A DNA stretch of 64,000 nt, from the NCBI RefSeq assembly GCF_002127325.2, contig NC_035446.2:159058484-159122483 (forward strand), read 5' to 3'. Both the position numbers and the translations under genes were made by a program. How positions within the stretch are numbered: the first letter of the stretch is position 1; each line of letters begins with the position of its first letter. Shown here piece by piece: positions 1-10,874 of this stretch. The DNA comes from Helianthus annuus. Lineage: Eukaryota > Streptophyta > Magnoliopsida > Asterales > Asteraceae. Below the pieces are notes generated by a model that saw only the letters and a list, made by a program, of their open reading frames with translations, had not been told where the DNA came from and made no database searches.

Positions 1-900
1 TTTTGTGCTTAATAACTGTGCTAAGTATGATATAAATAGAGTTGTTAACTATTCTTGTTTGACAGTTGATTCTGTGTGTTTTATTAGTAGTTTAAATAAA
101 TCAGCTGAACCAAGTAGTTATAGTGAAGCTTCAAAAGACCCTAAGTGGGTTGAAGCTATGAATCTGGAAATGGAAGCTTTGCTTAGGAACCAAACATGGG
201 AGATTGTCGATTTGCCTGCTAATAGAAAGCCGATAGGCTGTAAATGGATTTATAAAATAAAATACAAGGCTAATGGTGAAATAGAAAGACATAAAGCTAG
301 GTTGGTGGCTAAAGGGTATAACCAACGGGAAGGTTTGGATTTTGGGGAAACATTTTCACCGGTAGTGAAAATGGTGACTGTTAGATGCGTAGTAAGTCTT
401 GCCATTCAAAATGGTTGGACTATGTATCAACTAGACGTTAATAATGCATTTTTATATGGGTCAATAACTGAAGATGTCTATATAACTCTTCCCGAGGGTT
501 ATTATTCAAAAAATGATAGCAAGGTGTGCAAATTAGTTAAGTCTTTGTATGGATTAAAACAGCCTCCTAGAAAGTGGAATGAAAAATTAACTGATGTTTT
601 AATTGATGTTGGTTTTGTTCAAAGTCAGTGTGATTCTTTGTATGTTATGAATAAGGGTTCTGTGTTTATAGCTTTACTTGTATATGTTGATGATATTGTG
701 ATAACTGGGAACAACGATGCTGAAATTGGTAGGATAAAAAGTCTTCTTAGTAAAAGTTTTCAAATCAAGGACTTAGGAGTTTTAAAATATTTCCTTGGTT
801 TAGAAGTAGTTTATGATAAATCAGGAATTTGTTTAAACCAACAAAAATATTGCTTAGATCTTTTATCTGAATTTGGTTACCTTGGCTATAAACCTGTTAA
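1..900 (+). pseudogene. Copia (Ty1) retrotransposon pol, reverse transcriptase part
   Basis: Open from the window edge in frame 2, so the 5' part of the element lies outside the window. The translation is a Ty1/Copia reverse transcriptase (RVT_2). It has the TWEIVDLP entry motif, KWIYKIK, the DVNNAFLYG motif, SLYGLKQ and the catalytic YVDDI box near codon 228. Reading stops making sense at 901, where a foreign insert begins in the GYKPVN region. The rest of pol resumes at 2444. Normally this enzyme copies element RNA to DNA inside cytoplasmic virus-like particles; this copy is disrupted and inactive. Confidence 0.93.
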
Positions 901-2443
901 TGTAGGAACTAGGTTCACTTTTTATTAAAAATATTACAAAATAAATAAAAAACTAGACTCTCGTTATTCGTGGGAAATTCGACTAGTACAATACCGGTTA
1001 CAAAAACTAAATAAACGAATATAAAATCCAATATAATTGTACCACTCTTGATTCAAGTGAGCGCCTTTGGAAACTTCAACCGCACCTTCCAGATCGAAAC
1101 TCCGCTGCAAGACTAGCAAAATCGTTGACAGTTTTGGTTGAGGCACGTGTTCAACACGCTTCCCTTAAAACAGATTCTGCGCCTCCTCTCAAACGGTTCT
1201 GTCTCCCAGGGTACAACAACCAAAACAGTAGTTGTACTGCCGGAGATGGCATTCGTGCCCGAGGTTACACCGGGTATGATGGTGTTCATAAAATAGGAAA
1301 ATATTTTGAAGTGTAAAACAACAATTTAGAGAATACATTTCTCTAAATTTTATCCAACAAAGACAACCTACATGTGTGTATATATTTATGTTCAATCTCG
1401 TAGAATGAACCATATTCCTTTACTTATACACAATGTAGTCAACATCTAATTAAAACTCATTTAATCTTGTAGTTAATACAATATTAAACAAGATAATTAA
1501 TCTTGTAACTACAAGACAATAAAAGGTTTTAATCGCATTGAATTGGAGTTGAAGTGGTCAACATAATTGTCATATCAATTCATGACGATCTCGTAACTGA
1601 CAGGGACTAGGTTGACTGATTGTAACCCGGGTGCAAGCGAGCTACACACTATACATTCGAATCCACGCCTATGCGACCCGCGGGCCGCTCGTATGCTAGC
1701 TGCGCACACTGCACTAGAACCCGTGCTATGCGTGCGGCACGCAGACCAGTGCGCTTAGTTACTACTGCAAACCTGTGCGCGCGCCAGAACTGATCCACCA
1801 GTCCGCGCGCCACACTTCAAGTGTTTCACGCCATGCCACATGGAGCCGCGCGCCACACGGATGCCCAGGACGCCACCTGGTCATGCGCCATCCATACTCG
1901 TGCGCCACTTGCATTCTTCGCCATAGCCAATGACGTGCGCCATGCGCCTAAGGAGCTCGCACCGCATCGACATGTCATGGCATCCGCCTACGCCACCCAA
2001 GGGTGCGCCATAAGCGGACCCGCCATGTATCTGACCACGCGCTCATGGGCAAAAATACAATGGCGGTGGGCAAGGTTCAAAGTGTACCACATTGGGCCTA
2101 TAGCCCATGTCACGTGCGCATATGTGCGGGTGCGGCACACCCTTTGGTCCCCACTAGTGTTTGCCTTTAAGGAAAACAATTTACAAGGAGTGCTCCTCCT
2201 TATATACCACTTTGAGTTTTGTCATCCCACCTATGCGGGACAAATTTGACAAAACTAATCCATTTTATTCATCTTTGTTTGTTCCAAACATACAACTTCA
2301 AGCTTCGATATCTCATTCATCTTAGCTCTATTTGGACATAGTTTGAACACAAACCATAAATAATTATTTATACAACACATATATAAACATTATTGATGTC
2401 CAAAATATTTAGTGAAAAACTCACTTCACTAAAATTTCCAACA
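901..2443 (+). mobile_element. Solo LTR inserted in Copia pol
   Basis: A 1543-bp insert begins TGTAGGAA and ends TTCCAACA (TG...CA ends). It is flanked by a perfect 5-bp direct repeat, GTTAA, at 896-900 and 2444-2448. It splits pol exactly between the PVN codons and the TPIEL codons. No coding domains, internal primer-binding site or second LTR are visible, so a solo LTR left by LTR-LTR recombination is the simplest reading. A TATA-like TATATACC lies at 2201-2208. The GC-rich middle, roughly 1640-2120, gives chance open frames only. A small non-autonomous LTR element is the alternative. Strand is inferred from the TATA position. Confidence 0.82.
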
Positions 2444-3188
2444 GTTAATACACCTATCGAGTTAAGTCATGTTATTAATAATAAAATAGGTGATAAACAG
2501 GAAGAATTTGTTGATATAACAAGTTATCAAAAGTTGATTGGGAAACTTATCTACTTATCTTTGACTCGACCTGATATTTGTTATGTTGTTCAGTTTTTAA
2601 GTCAGTATATGCATAGGCCTTGTGTTTCACATCTTAAGGTGGCCTTAAGACTATTGAGGTATCTTAAATTGTGTCCCGGTAAGGGTCTTTCGTTCAAAAA
2701 GAGTGATAGTTTTGAGTTAACATGTTTTGCTGATTCGGACTGGGCTAAATGTCTTGATACTAGGAAATCAGTGACTGGTTATTGTGTTTTTCTTGGTCAT
2801 GATTTGATTTCTTGGAAAAGTAAAAAACAAAGTACATTTTCCAGGTCTTCAGGAGAGGCTGAGTACAGGGCCAGCCACCTGTGAGCTTGTTTGGATTGTG
2901 AATTTGTTATGTGAGCTTAGTGTTAATTGTAAAGTCCCTATAAAGTTGTATTGTGATAGCAGTGCTGCAATATCTATTGCAGCAAACACAGTTTTTCATG
3001 AAAGAACAAAGCACTTTGAGCTGGACTTGTATTTCCTTAGGGTAAAAGTTGCTTCAAGTTTCATTCAAGCCATGAAGGTTGACTCTGAAAGTCAACTTGC
3101 AGATGTTTTTACAAAAGGTTTAAGTGCAAATCTGCATGAGCTATTTTGTGAAAAACTTGGACTTATAAATGTGTTTAAAGCCGTTTGA
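2444..3188 (+). pseudogene. Copia pol, RNase H part (continued, frameshifted)
   Basis: This continues the Copia polyprotein after the insert. It has QKLIGKLIYLSLTRPDI, then RNase H features: FADSDWA (first Asp), the SWKSKKQ segment, SSGEAEY (catalytic Glu) and YCDSSAAI (Asp), ending in DVFTKGL, and a stop at 3186-3188. A deletion near 2874-2880 shifts the frame between EYRA and ATCELVWI, so this copy cannot make a full polyprotein even without the insert. Confidence 0.92.
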
Positions 3189-3190
3189 AT

Positions 3191-3200
3191 GAAGGAGGGA
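3191..3200 (+). other. Polypurine tract of the Copia element
   Basis: GAAGGAGGGA lies directly before the TG of the 3' LTR and 2 bp after the pol stop codon. This is the expected place and composition for the plus-strand primer. Confidence 0.75.
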
Positions 3201-4019
3201 TGTTAAAATATTGTGCCATTTTAGTTGTCATTCAAATCTGGGCTTTAATCTAAACTATTGGTCTGGGCTCTTGAAGTGGGCTTTGGTTGATATATATTTT
3301 TGGGCTTATGGTTATTTAAGTTGTTCAGGTTGTTGTAACTGAACATGTGGCATTTAGAAGTTGAGGGGGGCATTGTGTAAATCTCGGAGGACCGTGATCA
3401 TCATGTTACATTCCGCTGGACTAAAATGTAACTTTGGACAATGCTGATATAAAAAAGGCAGAAGATTCTGGATTTCATTATTCTTTCCCTTCGCACCTTT
3501 ACTCTCACTTTCTCACTGTATAGTTAGGGTTTTCCTTGGCGATTTGTATTGTGCAGCCGGTTGTTATCAAGGGCGGACCTAGTAAGGGTCCAGGGTGGGC
3601 GGGCGCACCCCCTGAAAAAAAAATTTAGTGTATTTTATAAGGTAAAATTCTCCCTGCACCCCTTGAAAATTTGGTTAAACCCCTTATCCGCACCCCTTGA
3701 ACCCTTGAAAAATTGGTTAAACCCCTTATCCGCACCCCTTGAAAATTTTTTCTGGGTCCGCCACTGGTTGTTATGTTGATCTCTCTTTGTTGTTGAGAGA
3801 CTATTGTTGCTGCCTGTTAGATGATCATCAGTCAATGATCATCAATTTGGTTTGTACTTCTGTATCGTTCTGATCTTATATTTTGTAAGATCTGTTGAGA
3901 GATTGGGGGTAAAGTTTTGGGTTGGGTTAATAAGAGATTTGTCACCTGTTTTGTCGCTATTTTGTTGTTTATCTTTTGTTTTTCGTTATTAGTTCATCAT
4001 CATACCATCGGTTTTAACA
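3201..4019 (+). mobile_element. 3' LTR of the Copia element
   Basis: It starts TGTTAAAATATT immediately after the polypurine tract and ends GGTTTTAACA at 4019. The terminal inverted bases TGTTAAAA / TTTTAACA fit an LTR. It is 819 bp including a 207-bp nested hAT MITE with its duplicated target; the original LTR was about 612 bp. A TATA-like GATATAAAAAAGG is at 3446-3458. The 5' LTR is outside the window, so element-level target duplication cannot be checked. Confidence 0.8.
3568..3766. mobile_element. hAT-type MITE nested in the Copia LTR
   Basis: A 199-bp element with ends CAAGGGCGGACCTAG and CTGGGTCCGCCACTG, which are inverted relatives of each other. It is flanked by a perfect 8-bp direct repeat GTTGTTAT (3560-3567 and 3767-3774), the hAT signature. 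The interior contains two imperfect copies of a motif with CCCCTTATCCGCACCCCTTG. It is non-coding, and younger than the Copia insertion. Confidence 0.85.
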
Positions 4020-4212
4020 ATTTTAATTAAAAAAATTCATAGCGTTATAGATAAAATTATTCACGTCAATATTTTTGCACATTGGAATACCACTTTATTA
4101 TTTTGATCAATTTAAAGGGGTGATCAGTTAGTATAAAAGATAGTCTACTGGTATTATTATAAAAAACTAATATGCTAAAAATAAATATCAAATTTTATGA
4201 TATTAACGCTTA

Positions 4213-4560
4213 GACCATGTGTAGTGGTTAACACCCCACCTTTGGGCGTTTTGCGTCATGTGGCAGCCTAGTCAGCAATGGGGCATTATGGGGCGTTTTC
4301 TAAAATGGGTGTAGTGGGAATGTGGGGCATTATGTTAAATAAGATGTAATATAATTAAATAAAATAAAAACCATCAAAAAATCTTATTGGACAAAGAATA
4401 GGAAGATGAAAGGTGATTGGACAAACAAATGGGGGCAAGGCGTGGAAAATACAATGCCAAATGCAATTTTAGGTTAAAAACACCCCGGGGGCCGACGTCG
4501 AGCGTGCTTGGGCGAGCTTCATCACAAAAACGCCCAATTTTACAACGAGTACGCATGGTC
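4213..4560. mobile_element. Harbinger/Tourist-type MITE
   Basis: A 348-bp non-coding element bounded by GACCATGTG... and ...GCATGGTC, inverted termini. It is flanked by TTA at 4210-4212 and 4561-4563, the 3-bp target duplication typical of PIF/Harbinger. GC-rich ends enclose an AT-rich centre. Confidence 0.8.
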
Positions 4561-4685
4561 TTACATTAGATATTAAGGTATGCAGAAAGTACTGGAAAAT
4601 ACACAAACGTTGAATAATTCAAAAACGAGTGAACGAGCCATTAAACTTTTATTTATCATTACATACTAACTAATTTTGTTATAAC

Positions 4686-4861
4686 TATGGATGAGCATTT
4701 GGTACCGGGTATCAATACTGAACCGTACGGGTATATTTGGTACCGGTATAGGTATCCACTTTTCCCGATTTTCGGTACCGGTACGGTATCAGTACCCATT
4801 TTTCACGTTTTTCGATACCGATACCGGTTCAATACCGAACAAATACGATGCTCATTCCCTA
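4686..4861. mobile_element. hAT-type MITE of the GGTACCGG family
   Basis: Ends TATGGATGAGCA and TGCTCATTCCCTA are inverted relatives. The flanks GTTATAAC (4678-4685) and GTTATACT (4862-4869) match at 7 of 8 bases. The interior is made of GGTACCGGTA-like words. The second copy of the duplicated block lacks this insert, giving an empty site. Confidence 0.75.
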
Positions 4862-5062
4862 GTTATACTAATGTAAAAGAAACCCATCAAAGTATCCCAG
4901 ACCAAATGATTGAAGCATTTAAAATTGTTATTCTTTTTAATAAAAAACAGTATTTTAAAACTCATACAGTATAAGGTTTTTTTACATTGTTTTCAAAAAT
5001 AATAATATAAAATAATGCCCTACAAGCACATTTTAATTTCATAAACTAAATAAAACTAACAA

Positions 5063-5431
5063 TCAAATTTCATGAAAGCCAGTCATCTTGAGAATGAAGT
5101 CTCTAATCTTCAAGGTCTCTCCTCGTCGGGTGCCTATGGAATACGCTACATTTTCTACGATTTTCCGACTCCATAATACATGAGGCGGAATCATCCGTTC
5201 TTCACTTCCATCATCTTCTTCAAATAAATCGGATTCAAGCGCCATTTCTTCATACACGTTAGATTTGTTTTCCGGTATGTTAATTGGAACCGATGCTATC
5301 TTCCTCTTCTTTGTCTTCCTTCTCTTTAATCTTTTAATCTCGCGCTTTTCAAATTTGAAAAAGTTATCGCGTTTACACGATACATCAACGTGCACGAAAA
5401 TTACATCAGCTTCTTCAAGTTCTTCGCCCAT
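5063..5431 (-). CDS. S40-like (senescence regulator family) protein, copy 1
   Basis: A 122-codon frame. I chose the start at 5431 because it matches the only possible start of the paralogue at 17884; the frame is open 13 codons further up to 5470. The C-terminal MIPPHVL ... ENVAYSI ... ETLKIRD ... LKMTGFHE follows the plant S40/Senescence_reg (DUF584) C-terminus, which usually reads IPPH ... RTLKGRD ... MTGF. About six residues after the LKxRD motif seem to be missing compared with typical members. A basic run KRLKRRKTKKRK (about residues 34-45) could be a nuclear signal, and an acidic stretch EEDDGSEE follows. S40 proteins are nuclear and linked to leaf senescence, but the biochemical role is unknown. 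The frame is intact; expression is uncertain. Confidence 0.62.
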   Translation of the reverse strand: MGEELEEADVIFVHVDVSCKRDNFFKFEKREIKRLKRRKTKKRKIASVPINIPENKSNVYEEMALESDLFEEDDGSEERMIPPHVLWSRKIVENVAYSIGTRRGETLKIRDFILKMTGFHEI

Positions 5432-5639
5432 TTTTCTGATGTGTGAGATTGTAAAATGATGGGAAAGCAATGGAATTTATATGAAATCCATATGAACCGT
5501 ACAAGACACATTTTGTGCAGGGTTTTTCCCAAAGTCTTCTTTTTGCAATTTGTACAAGTCTTTGGATTTAATTAAAACAAAGTCTTTACACTATGGTTTC
5601 TTGGTGGATACATCTTTGTCCAATTAATTATTATTGGAT

Positions 5640-6160
5640 GTAATATGTAAATGACATTGACAATTTCCTTTTCAAGTGCATAGATTAATATATATTTTTA
5701 TATTCCATTACATGTTTAGTAGTAAAGTTTCTTTAATTTCTATACTAGCGGGAATGTTTGCACATTGGGCGGGTGTGTCCTTATTGTCGCCTCATAGTAA
5801 CACCATAATGCTTTCGCAACTTACAACACTTGTGGCATTCTCATATTCACCCACACCCTCACTGGAGATCGGATCAAGTTTTTTAGAACTTTGAAATTTA
5901 TACCTAAAAATTTGAAAACGTAATTAATGTAGCCCTTACATATGAATAGATCAATTTGGCGCGTTTTATCAAATGGGTAAGATGAAAAGATTTAGATAAA
6001 AGGGAAACAAGTCAAAAGGGTACTCAAAATTAACTTTTAACGTATACCTCCTAAATTGTACATATTCAAAGCTCTACATTAGTATAGTAATGGATCAAAA
6101 CATTTATTTTTGTATGGGTCAAATGCAAAAACGCACAACCCTGCTATAGCAATCTTTGGT
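5640..6160. other. Intergenic, no feature seen
   Basis: AT-rich spacer between the S40-like promoter flank and the next conserved part of the duplicated block. No coding, RNA or delimited repeat signal found. Confidence 0.4.
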
Positions 6161-6330
6161 CTTCACAAAATTTTAACTTTATATTAGAAAAATATTCAAA
6201 AAATGGGAAATGAAAATGTCATAATTTATTTCATGACTGCTTATAAATCTCATTGCTTGCAAACCAAATAGTTTTTGTGAGAAACTTGTAGGTTGAAAAA
6301 TAAAGTGAAAAGAATTTAGAAATTATAAAA

Positions 6331-6863
6331 GGGGAATTGGCCTGTAATAATCACACCTAGAACTTATTGGCCATTAATAATCCTACATCAGAATATTCCC
6401 CCCACCAGTCCCACCTTTCACCTATTTTTCCTACAATGGTCCCCGTTAAAAAAACTTAACGGAGTTAAGTTTTTTTTCCAAATTACAAACAGATTTTTTA
6501 GGGCTTTTGATTAGAACGATGATACGAGTTCATTGATGTAAAACTTACTTCGAAATGGTGCTCCAAGTGACTTGATTTTGGTTAATTGGAAATTTAAACA
6601 CTCGAATTGAAGCGTCGTTTTCATCGTTTGGAGCACAGTTTCGAGGCAAATTTTACACCAATGGACTCGTATCCTCGTTCTGATCAAAAGCCCTAAAAAA
6701 TGTGTTTGTAATTTGGAAAAAAGCTTAACTCCGTTAAGTTTTTTTAACGGGGGACCATTGTAGGAAAAATAGGTGAAAGGTGGGACTGGTGGGGGGAATA
6801 TTCTGAGGTGAGATTATTAATGGTCAATAAGCTCTAGATGGGATTATTACATGCCAATTTCCC
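6331..6863. mobile_element. Fold-back Mutator-like MITE
   Basis: A 533-bp near-palindrome. The two arms pair for about 240 bp each, for example GGGGAATTGGCCTGTAATAA at the left and the inverted GGGAAATTGGCATGTAATAA at the right. They are separated by a loop of roughly 60 bp. A perfect 9-bp target duplication ATTATAAAA lies at 6322-6330 and 6864-6872, as for Mutator-like elements. Non-coding. Confidence 0.9.
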
Positions 6864-7168
6864 ATTATAAAAAGCGCAATGAATATAGAGGTGAATGTTA
6901 ACTAATTAACTTTATGTTCACTCTTTAGTCTTCAACTAAGAGTCTTCAACTAAGAGTGTGTGTTCTCACTACATTAATCTCTCTAGATTGGTAGAGATCG
7001 TCATTACACTTCTCACTAAAAAATAATGATTAACTATTCTCATCTCATTAAGGTCGGTAATGATCACCAATAACTTCATCCTAGTCACTTTGTGATATGG
7101 ATTACCAGCTAACTATTTCTAGACACAAATTCTCCCCAACTTTAATAGAGATAACCATTGACAAATTA

Positions 7169-7498
7169 GGGTGAAGGGGCACACCCCTAATGAGGTGAGG
7201 GGAAACTTTTTTTAACCCAATCATACGTTGCCATGTCATTTCCCTTCTATAACTTCTCTCTTGTCCAAAAACGTACGGGGTGCACCCCTCTTAGAGGAAT
7301 TGTTTTTTATTTAAAAAAAGAAAAAGAAAATAATTGATTGGTTGTTACAAGCTATGGGTCCACCATCTCCTCTCTTCTTGTGCGGTGACTTCTCCCCCAA
7401 CCCCCTCCCCGATTTCCCTCCCCTCTTGGATGGCGGCACCATACCCGCACGGTGAACATGGTCCCCGAAGGGAGTCCCCGAGGGTGCCCCGGGTGCCC
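7169..7498 (-). mobile_element. Harbinger/Tourist-type MITE (family GGGTG, copy B)
   Basis: A 330-bp insert with ends GGGTGAAGGGGCACACCCC and GGGTGCCC, flanked by TTA at 7166-7168 and 7499-7501. In reverse orientation its end GGGCACCCGGGGCACC aligns with the start of the element at 45121. The empty target (one TTA, continuing CAAGG) is seen in the second copy of the duplicated block near 20670. Confidence 0.85.
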
Positions 7499-8299
7499 TT
7501 ACATCACAAGTGTTTGAAAGAATACTACGATAGGAACATTCCAACCATAGTTACATAATTCGTTGGTAAGGCCACGATTTTCGTCTTTGACGTTCGTACC
7601 AATTTGTGGTACGTACGATCAACCTTGGTCAAATATCTCGCCGGAGCAACCGAACCGAAACCTTGGTCACACTTAATTGCCGATATGGTAGATGAGAAAA
7701 AATGGACAGTGGCGCTCTCATTATACTATTTTTGGTGTTTTTAATAAACTTTGCCCTTTTGTCACTTTACACCCTTTAGTTTCCCTTATTACACTTTTAG
7801 CCCTACCTTTTCAGAAAGAGTTAAGTGTAATGTTTGTTTTTTCTCCATTTAACCCCCTCTATCTTCACTAGTTTACACTTGGTCATTAAATTTATAAATT
7901 TGTAAAAATAGCACAAAGTTTAACCGGTATGTTGTACCACAATGTATGGTACATCAGAGTTGAGATCCTGTACAAACAGTGCTAAGTGTAAAAACCGTAA
8001 GAACAGATCTGAACCATTAATAGTCTAAATCAAGGGTTGATATTGATTATAAATAAAACCCCTATAATTAATAATTAATACTATCAAGTTAGGATTATCT
8101 TAGTCATTTAGTAATTTCCAATAAAATACTATTTCCACTAAGTTTTTTAAACTAAAATAACTTTTATATATTTCATTTATTTTGGAAAAAAATTATACCA
8201 TAAAATCAAGTATTTTTTTATCTTTAATATAAGTACCATATTGCTATACTTTTTATTTATTTATAAAAATGACTTTTAAAAAAGTTTAAAAAATGTTTT

Positions 8300-8790
8300 A
8301 TAATTGTGCTAGTTATGTAGTTGAAATGTGCTAATATGAAAATGTATTGTGTTGATTTTAAATCTATACGTAATTTCTTATTGTATTGTGTAATTCTTGT
8401 GTGTTGTTATTTTTTCCTTTTGTGTTATTATTGGGAGCCTATTTAGAAATAAATTTGTTTTCTACTAGTTATGTTATAGTATATGTTATTTACAAAATTA
8501 AACAAAAACATGAAATTGTGCTAACATGTAACACAGTGTGTTGTTTTTAAAAATTAAAAAAAAAAATTGTGCTATTTATGTAATAGTTATGAAATTGTGC
8601 TAGTATGTAACAGTATGTGTTTATAAAATTAAAAAAAAAACATAAAATTGTGCTAGTATGTAACAGTATCTATTGTTTGTAAAATTAAAAAAAATGAAAT
8701 TGTGCTAGTATAGAACAATATGTGTTGTTTATAAAATTAAAAAAGAGTGAAATTGTGCTAGTTATGTAATAGTATCTGTTGTATTTTTTT
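8300..8790. repeat. Minisatellite, about 60-bp unit
   Basis: Repeated words GAAATTGTGCTAGTATGTAA followed by CAGTATGTGTTGTTT and AAAATTAAAAAAA occur at about 8510-8780, with older copies upstream. Units are imperfect. The tract lies inside the 2-kb element. Confidence 0.65.
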
Positions 8791-8904
8791 TCTTTTGTGT
8801 TGTTATTGGGAGCCTATTTAGAAATAAATTTGTTGGAAGGTTGTTATTTTATTGTACTAATGTTGTTTTTGTTGGTGTTACCGTCGGATGCCCAGACGGT
8901 GGTG

Positions 8905-9200
8905 TTAAGAGAGTGCTAATGTCGTTATTTGATTGTGCTAATGTCGTTTTCTGATTGTGCTAATGTCGTTATTGGATTATGCTAATGTCGTTTTTTGATT
9001 GTGCTAATGTCGTTGATAATGGAAGTTCCTTTTTTGATTGAAACGAGAATGCTGATAATGTGGATAGTCTTATGTTATGCTAATGTCGTTTTTTGATTGT
9101 GCTAAGGTCGTTGATAACAAAAGTTTCTTTTTTATTGAAACCAGAGTGCTAATAATGAAGTTCTTTTTTTTTCGATTGTGCTAATGTCATTTATGTGGGT
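8905..9200. repeat. Minisatellite of about 22-24 bp, TTGTGCTAATGTCGTT units
   Basis: At least seven imperfect copies of GATTGTGCTAATGTCGTT are spaced by 3-6 bases, with GATAATGGAAGTTC-type interruptions. The tract is inside the 2-kb element. Confidence 0.75.
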
Positions 9201-9720
9201 GTGCTTATGTTTTTTTTTTTTTTTTGTTGGTGGTTCCTGCAAGTTGGTTTGATATGGATATGTTACAAAATTTAAATTTTGGTTTGAAGTAATCTGTTTG
9301 GATTTACGGATATTTTGATAATTAATTTTAAATAGTTATAAATAAAGAGGTCAAAAGGTCTAAATTACCCCTAAACTAATTTTTAATTAAAGAACACTTG
9401 TCATTTATGTCTTGGTTCTTATGGTTCTTACAAACAAAAGAGTTTGTATTTGATCCCATACCTGGTACATCATACCGAAGCCATCCGAAATGAGTCTCCC
9501 CCTTGTACCGAATTTTAAGGACCTAGCGAATTCTGATCCCATTCTACGTTTCCATACCAGAGCGTGCCACAAACGATGTGACTATGATTCCAACATTTTT
9601 TTATCTTGCAAATCTATGATTTTTCTTTTGGTATGGAATATACTTAACGAGTTAAAAGATGAGCTACAAATGACCTAGAAGTCTAGTCTACTGAATAAGC
9701 ACGAAATCATCGGGATGATT

Positions 9721-10650
9721 AGAACCGTCTTTTACAAGATGCTGAGAATCACACCTTATTCTTTCTCTTCAATCCAGATATGCAATTAGAGAAAAGGAAA
9801 GGAAAATAGAGTAGAGATTGCTGCTAAGAGGAAATTCCAGTCACATATACAAAAAGCGTGGTTGGCTCCCATGTGTTGCCCTAGAAAAGAGGTGGAGACC
9901 TCTTACATAAATGGTACATGGGCCAGACCTAGTTAGGAGTTATCTCTACATGTTTCCCGACCTTATGTAGTGCACGCTACATCGCGTTGGGCTTCGCTAG
10001 TGGGTTAGCACATAATAATATTAAAAGCATAATAAGTAACATAAAAAATCCTTGTCACAAATTCATGGATGTATTGACTATCCTGTTGTTATACTTTTGT
10101 GTTTCTTGTTTTTTTTATCCTTGTGGAATTTGGCGGTTTTTCTTTTTCTTTTTTGAGATTCAAGCAATTTTCAAAATCATTTGATGATTCAAGCAATCTA
10201 AGATACCGACAATCACAACTCGTTCTTCTTCTTGAATCTAGATCTACAATGGAGAAGAGAGAAAAGTGAGGATGTAGAGATGGCCGGTAAGGGAAGAATC
10301 CCTTATTTCCAGCACTAATAATAAGATGGAGACCTTTTTATATAGAAGACATGGGTCTGAACTTGAAAACTATTTGTTAGATGGTTCTCCAGGCGCCACT
10401 TTCACAATGGTTTCACATGAGGTATGTTCTATGTAAACCACCAAGTATATATTTATCTTCCACATATTCTACTTGTTGCCCAACATTCTTGTTCAAGTAT
10501 AGCCTATGCACTAACTATGTATCTATACTAGGAAGAACATTTTATATTAGGACCTTATGGAACATTTCAAAATTATTAAAGATTATATGCATGAAAACAC
10601 ATAAGCTTAAGGTCCAAACACATAAGCAGACTGTAAAGTTGTTGATCTAC
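9721..10650. other. Unassigned spacer
   Basis: No coding similarity recognised. A weak duplication exists: GGTGGAGACCTCTTACATA near 9890 and GATGGAGACCTTTTTATATA near 10325. A CT-rich stretch near 10130-10155 gives chance reading frames only. The words around 10633-10675 recur at about 16500-16545. Confidence 0.3.
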
Positions 10651-10653
10651 ATT

Positions 10654-10874
10654 CTACTCACAAGTGATGACTGTTATCAAAAGGCAAATTCTTGGCGCCA
10701 TGTTATGTTTGTTTCTACTAAAAAGATCTAGACTGCTAACTCTTGGTGGTGACGTATTGTATTTAATTTTGATGGTATTGATATCTGCAACATAAATGGT
10801 GTACGCCACCATTAGGCGTACCCAACGACCAGTCGGGTTTTTAAACAAGTGATTCCCTATTACTAATACATCGC
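10654..10874 (-). pseudogene. Fragment of an unidentified reading frame cut by a solo LTR
   Basis: A minus-strand frame (DVLVIGNHLFKNPTGRW... in the part next to the LTR) runs to a stop at 10654 and continues across the target duplication into sequence beyond 13335 in the same frame once the LTR is ignored. I do not recognise a family. It may be coincidence or a remnant of a longer gene; short length and lack of motifs keep confidence low. Confidence 0.25.

Larger units (their letters stand above)
7546..9586. mobile_element. Non-autonomous DNA element with internal minisatellites (hAT-like)
   Basis: A 2041-bp insert with short inverted ends CATAGTTACAT / ATGTGACTATG and a perfect 8-bp flanking repeat ATTCCAAC (7538-7545, 9587-9594). 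The sister block has the unfilled site (ATTTCAAC, continuing ATTTTCTC, near 20715). No transposase frame is visible. It holds two minisatellite tracts. The 8-bp target points to hAT; a Mutator-like origin with a 9-bp target and one mismatch is possible. Confidence 0.75.
4564..9720. repeat. Duplicated block, copy 1
   Basis: This stretch is collinear and in the same orientation with 16860-20830. Shared parts are the 3' flank of the S40-like gene (4567-4685 and 4870-5062), the gene, its upstream flank to about 5630, a further stretch 6165-6330 + 6873-7168 + 7499-7545, and 9587-9700. Between these, copy 1 carries four private insertions: a hAT MITE, a Mutator-like MITE, a Harbinger MITE and a 2-kb element. 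A third fragment of the 3' flank lies at 16340-16437. Confidence 0.8.

Noticed and set aside
1821..2249. A 142-codon frame in GC-rich sequence
   Set aside because: It lies wholly in the solo LTR; composition is repetitive (GCGCCA words) and no domain is recognised.
5265..5459. A plus-strand frame opposite the S40-like gene (also at 17718)
   Set aside because: Antisense shadow of the conserved minus-strand frame; hydrophobic composition arises from the complementary basic codons.
8300..9200. Regularly spaced repeats that could suggest a CRISPR array
   Set aside because: Eukaryotic minisatellite with imperfect units and variable spacers of a few bases; no cas genes.
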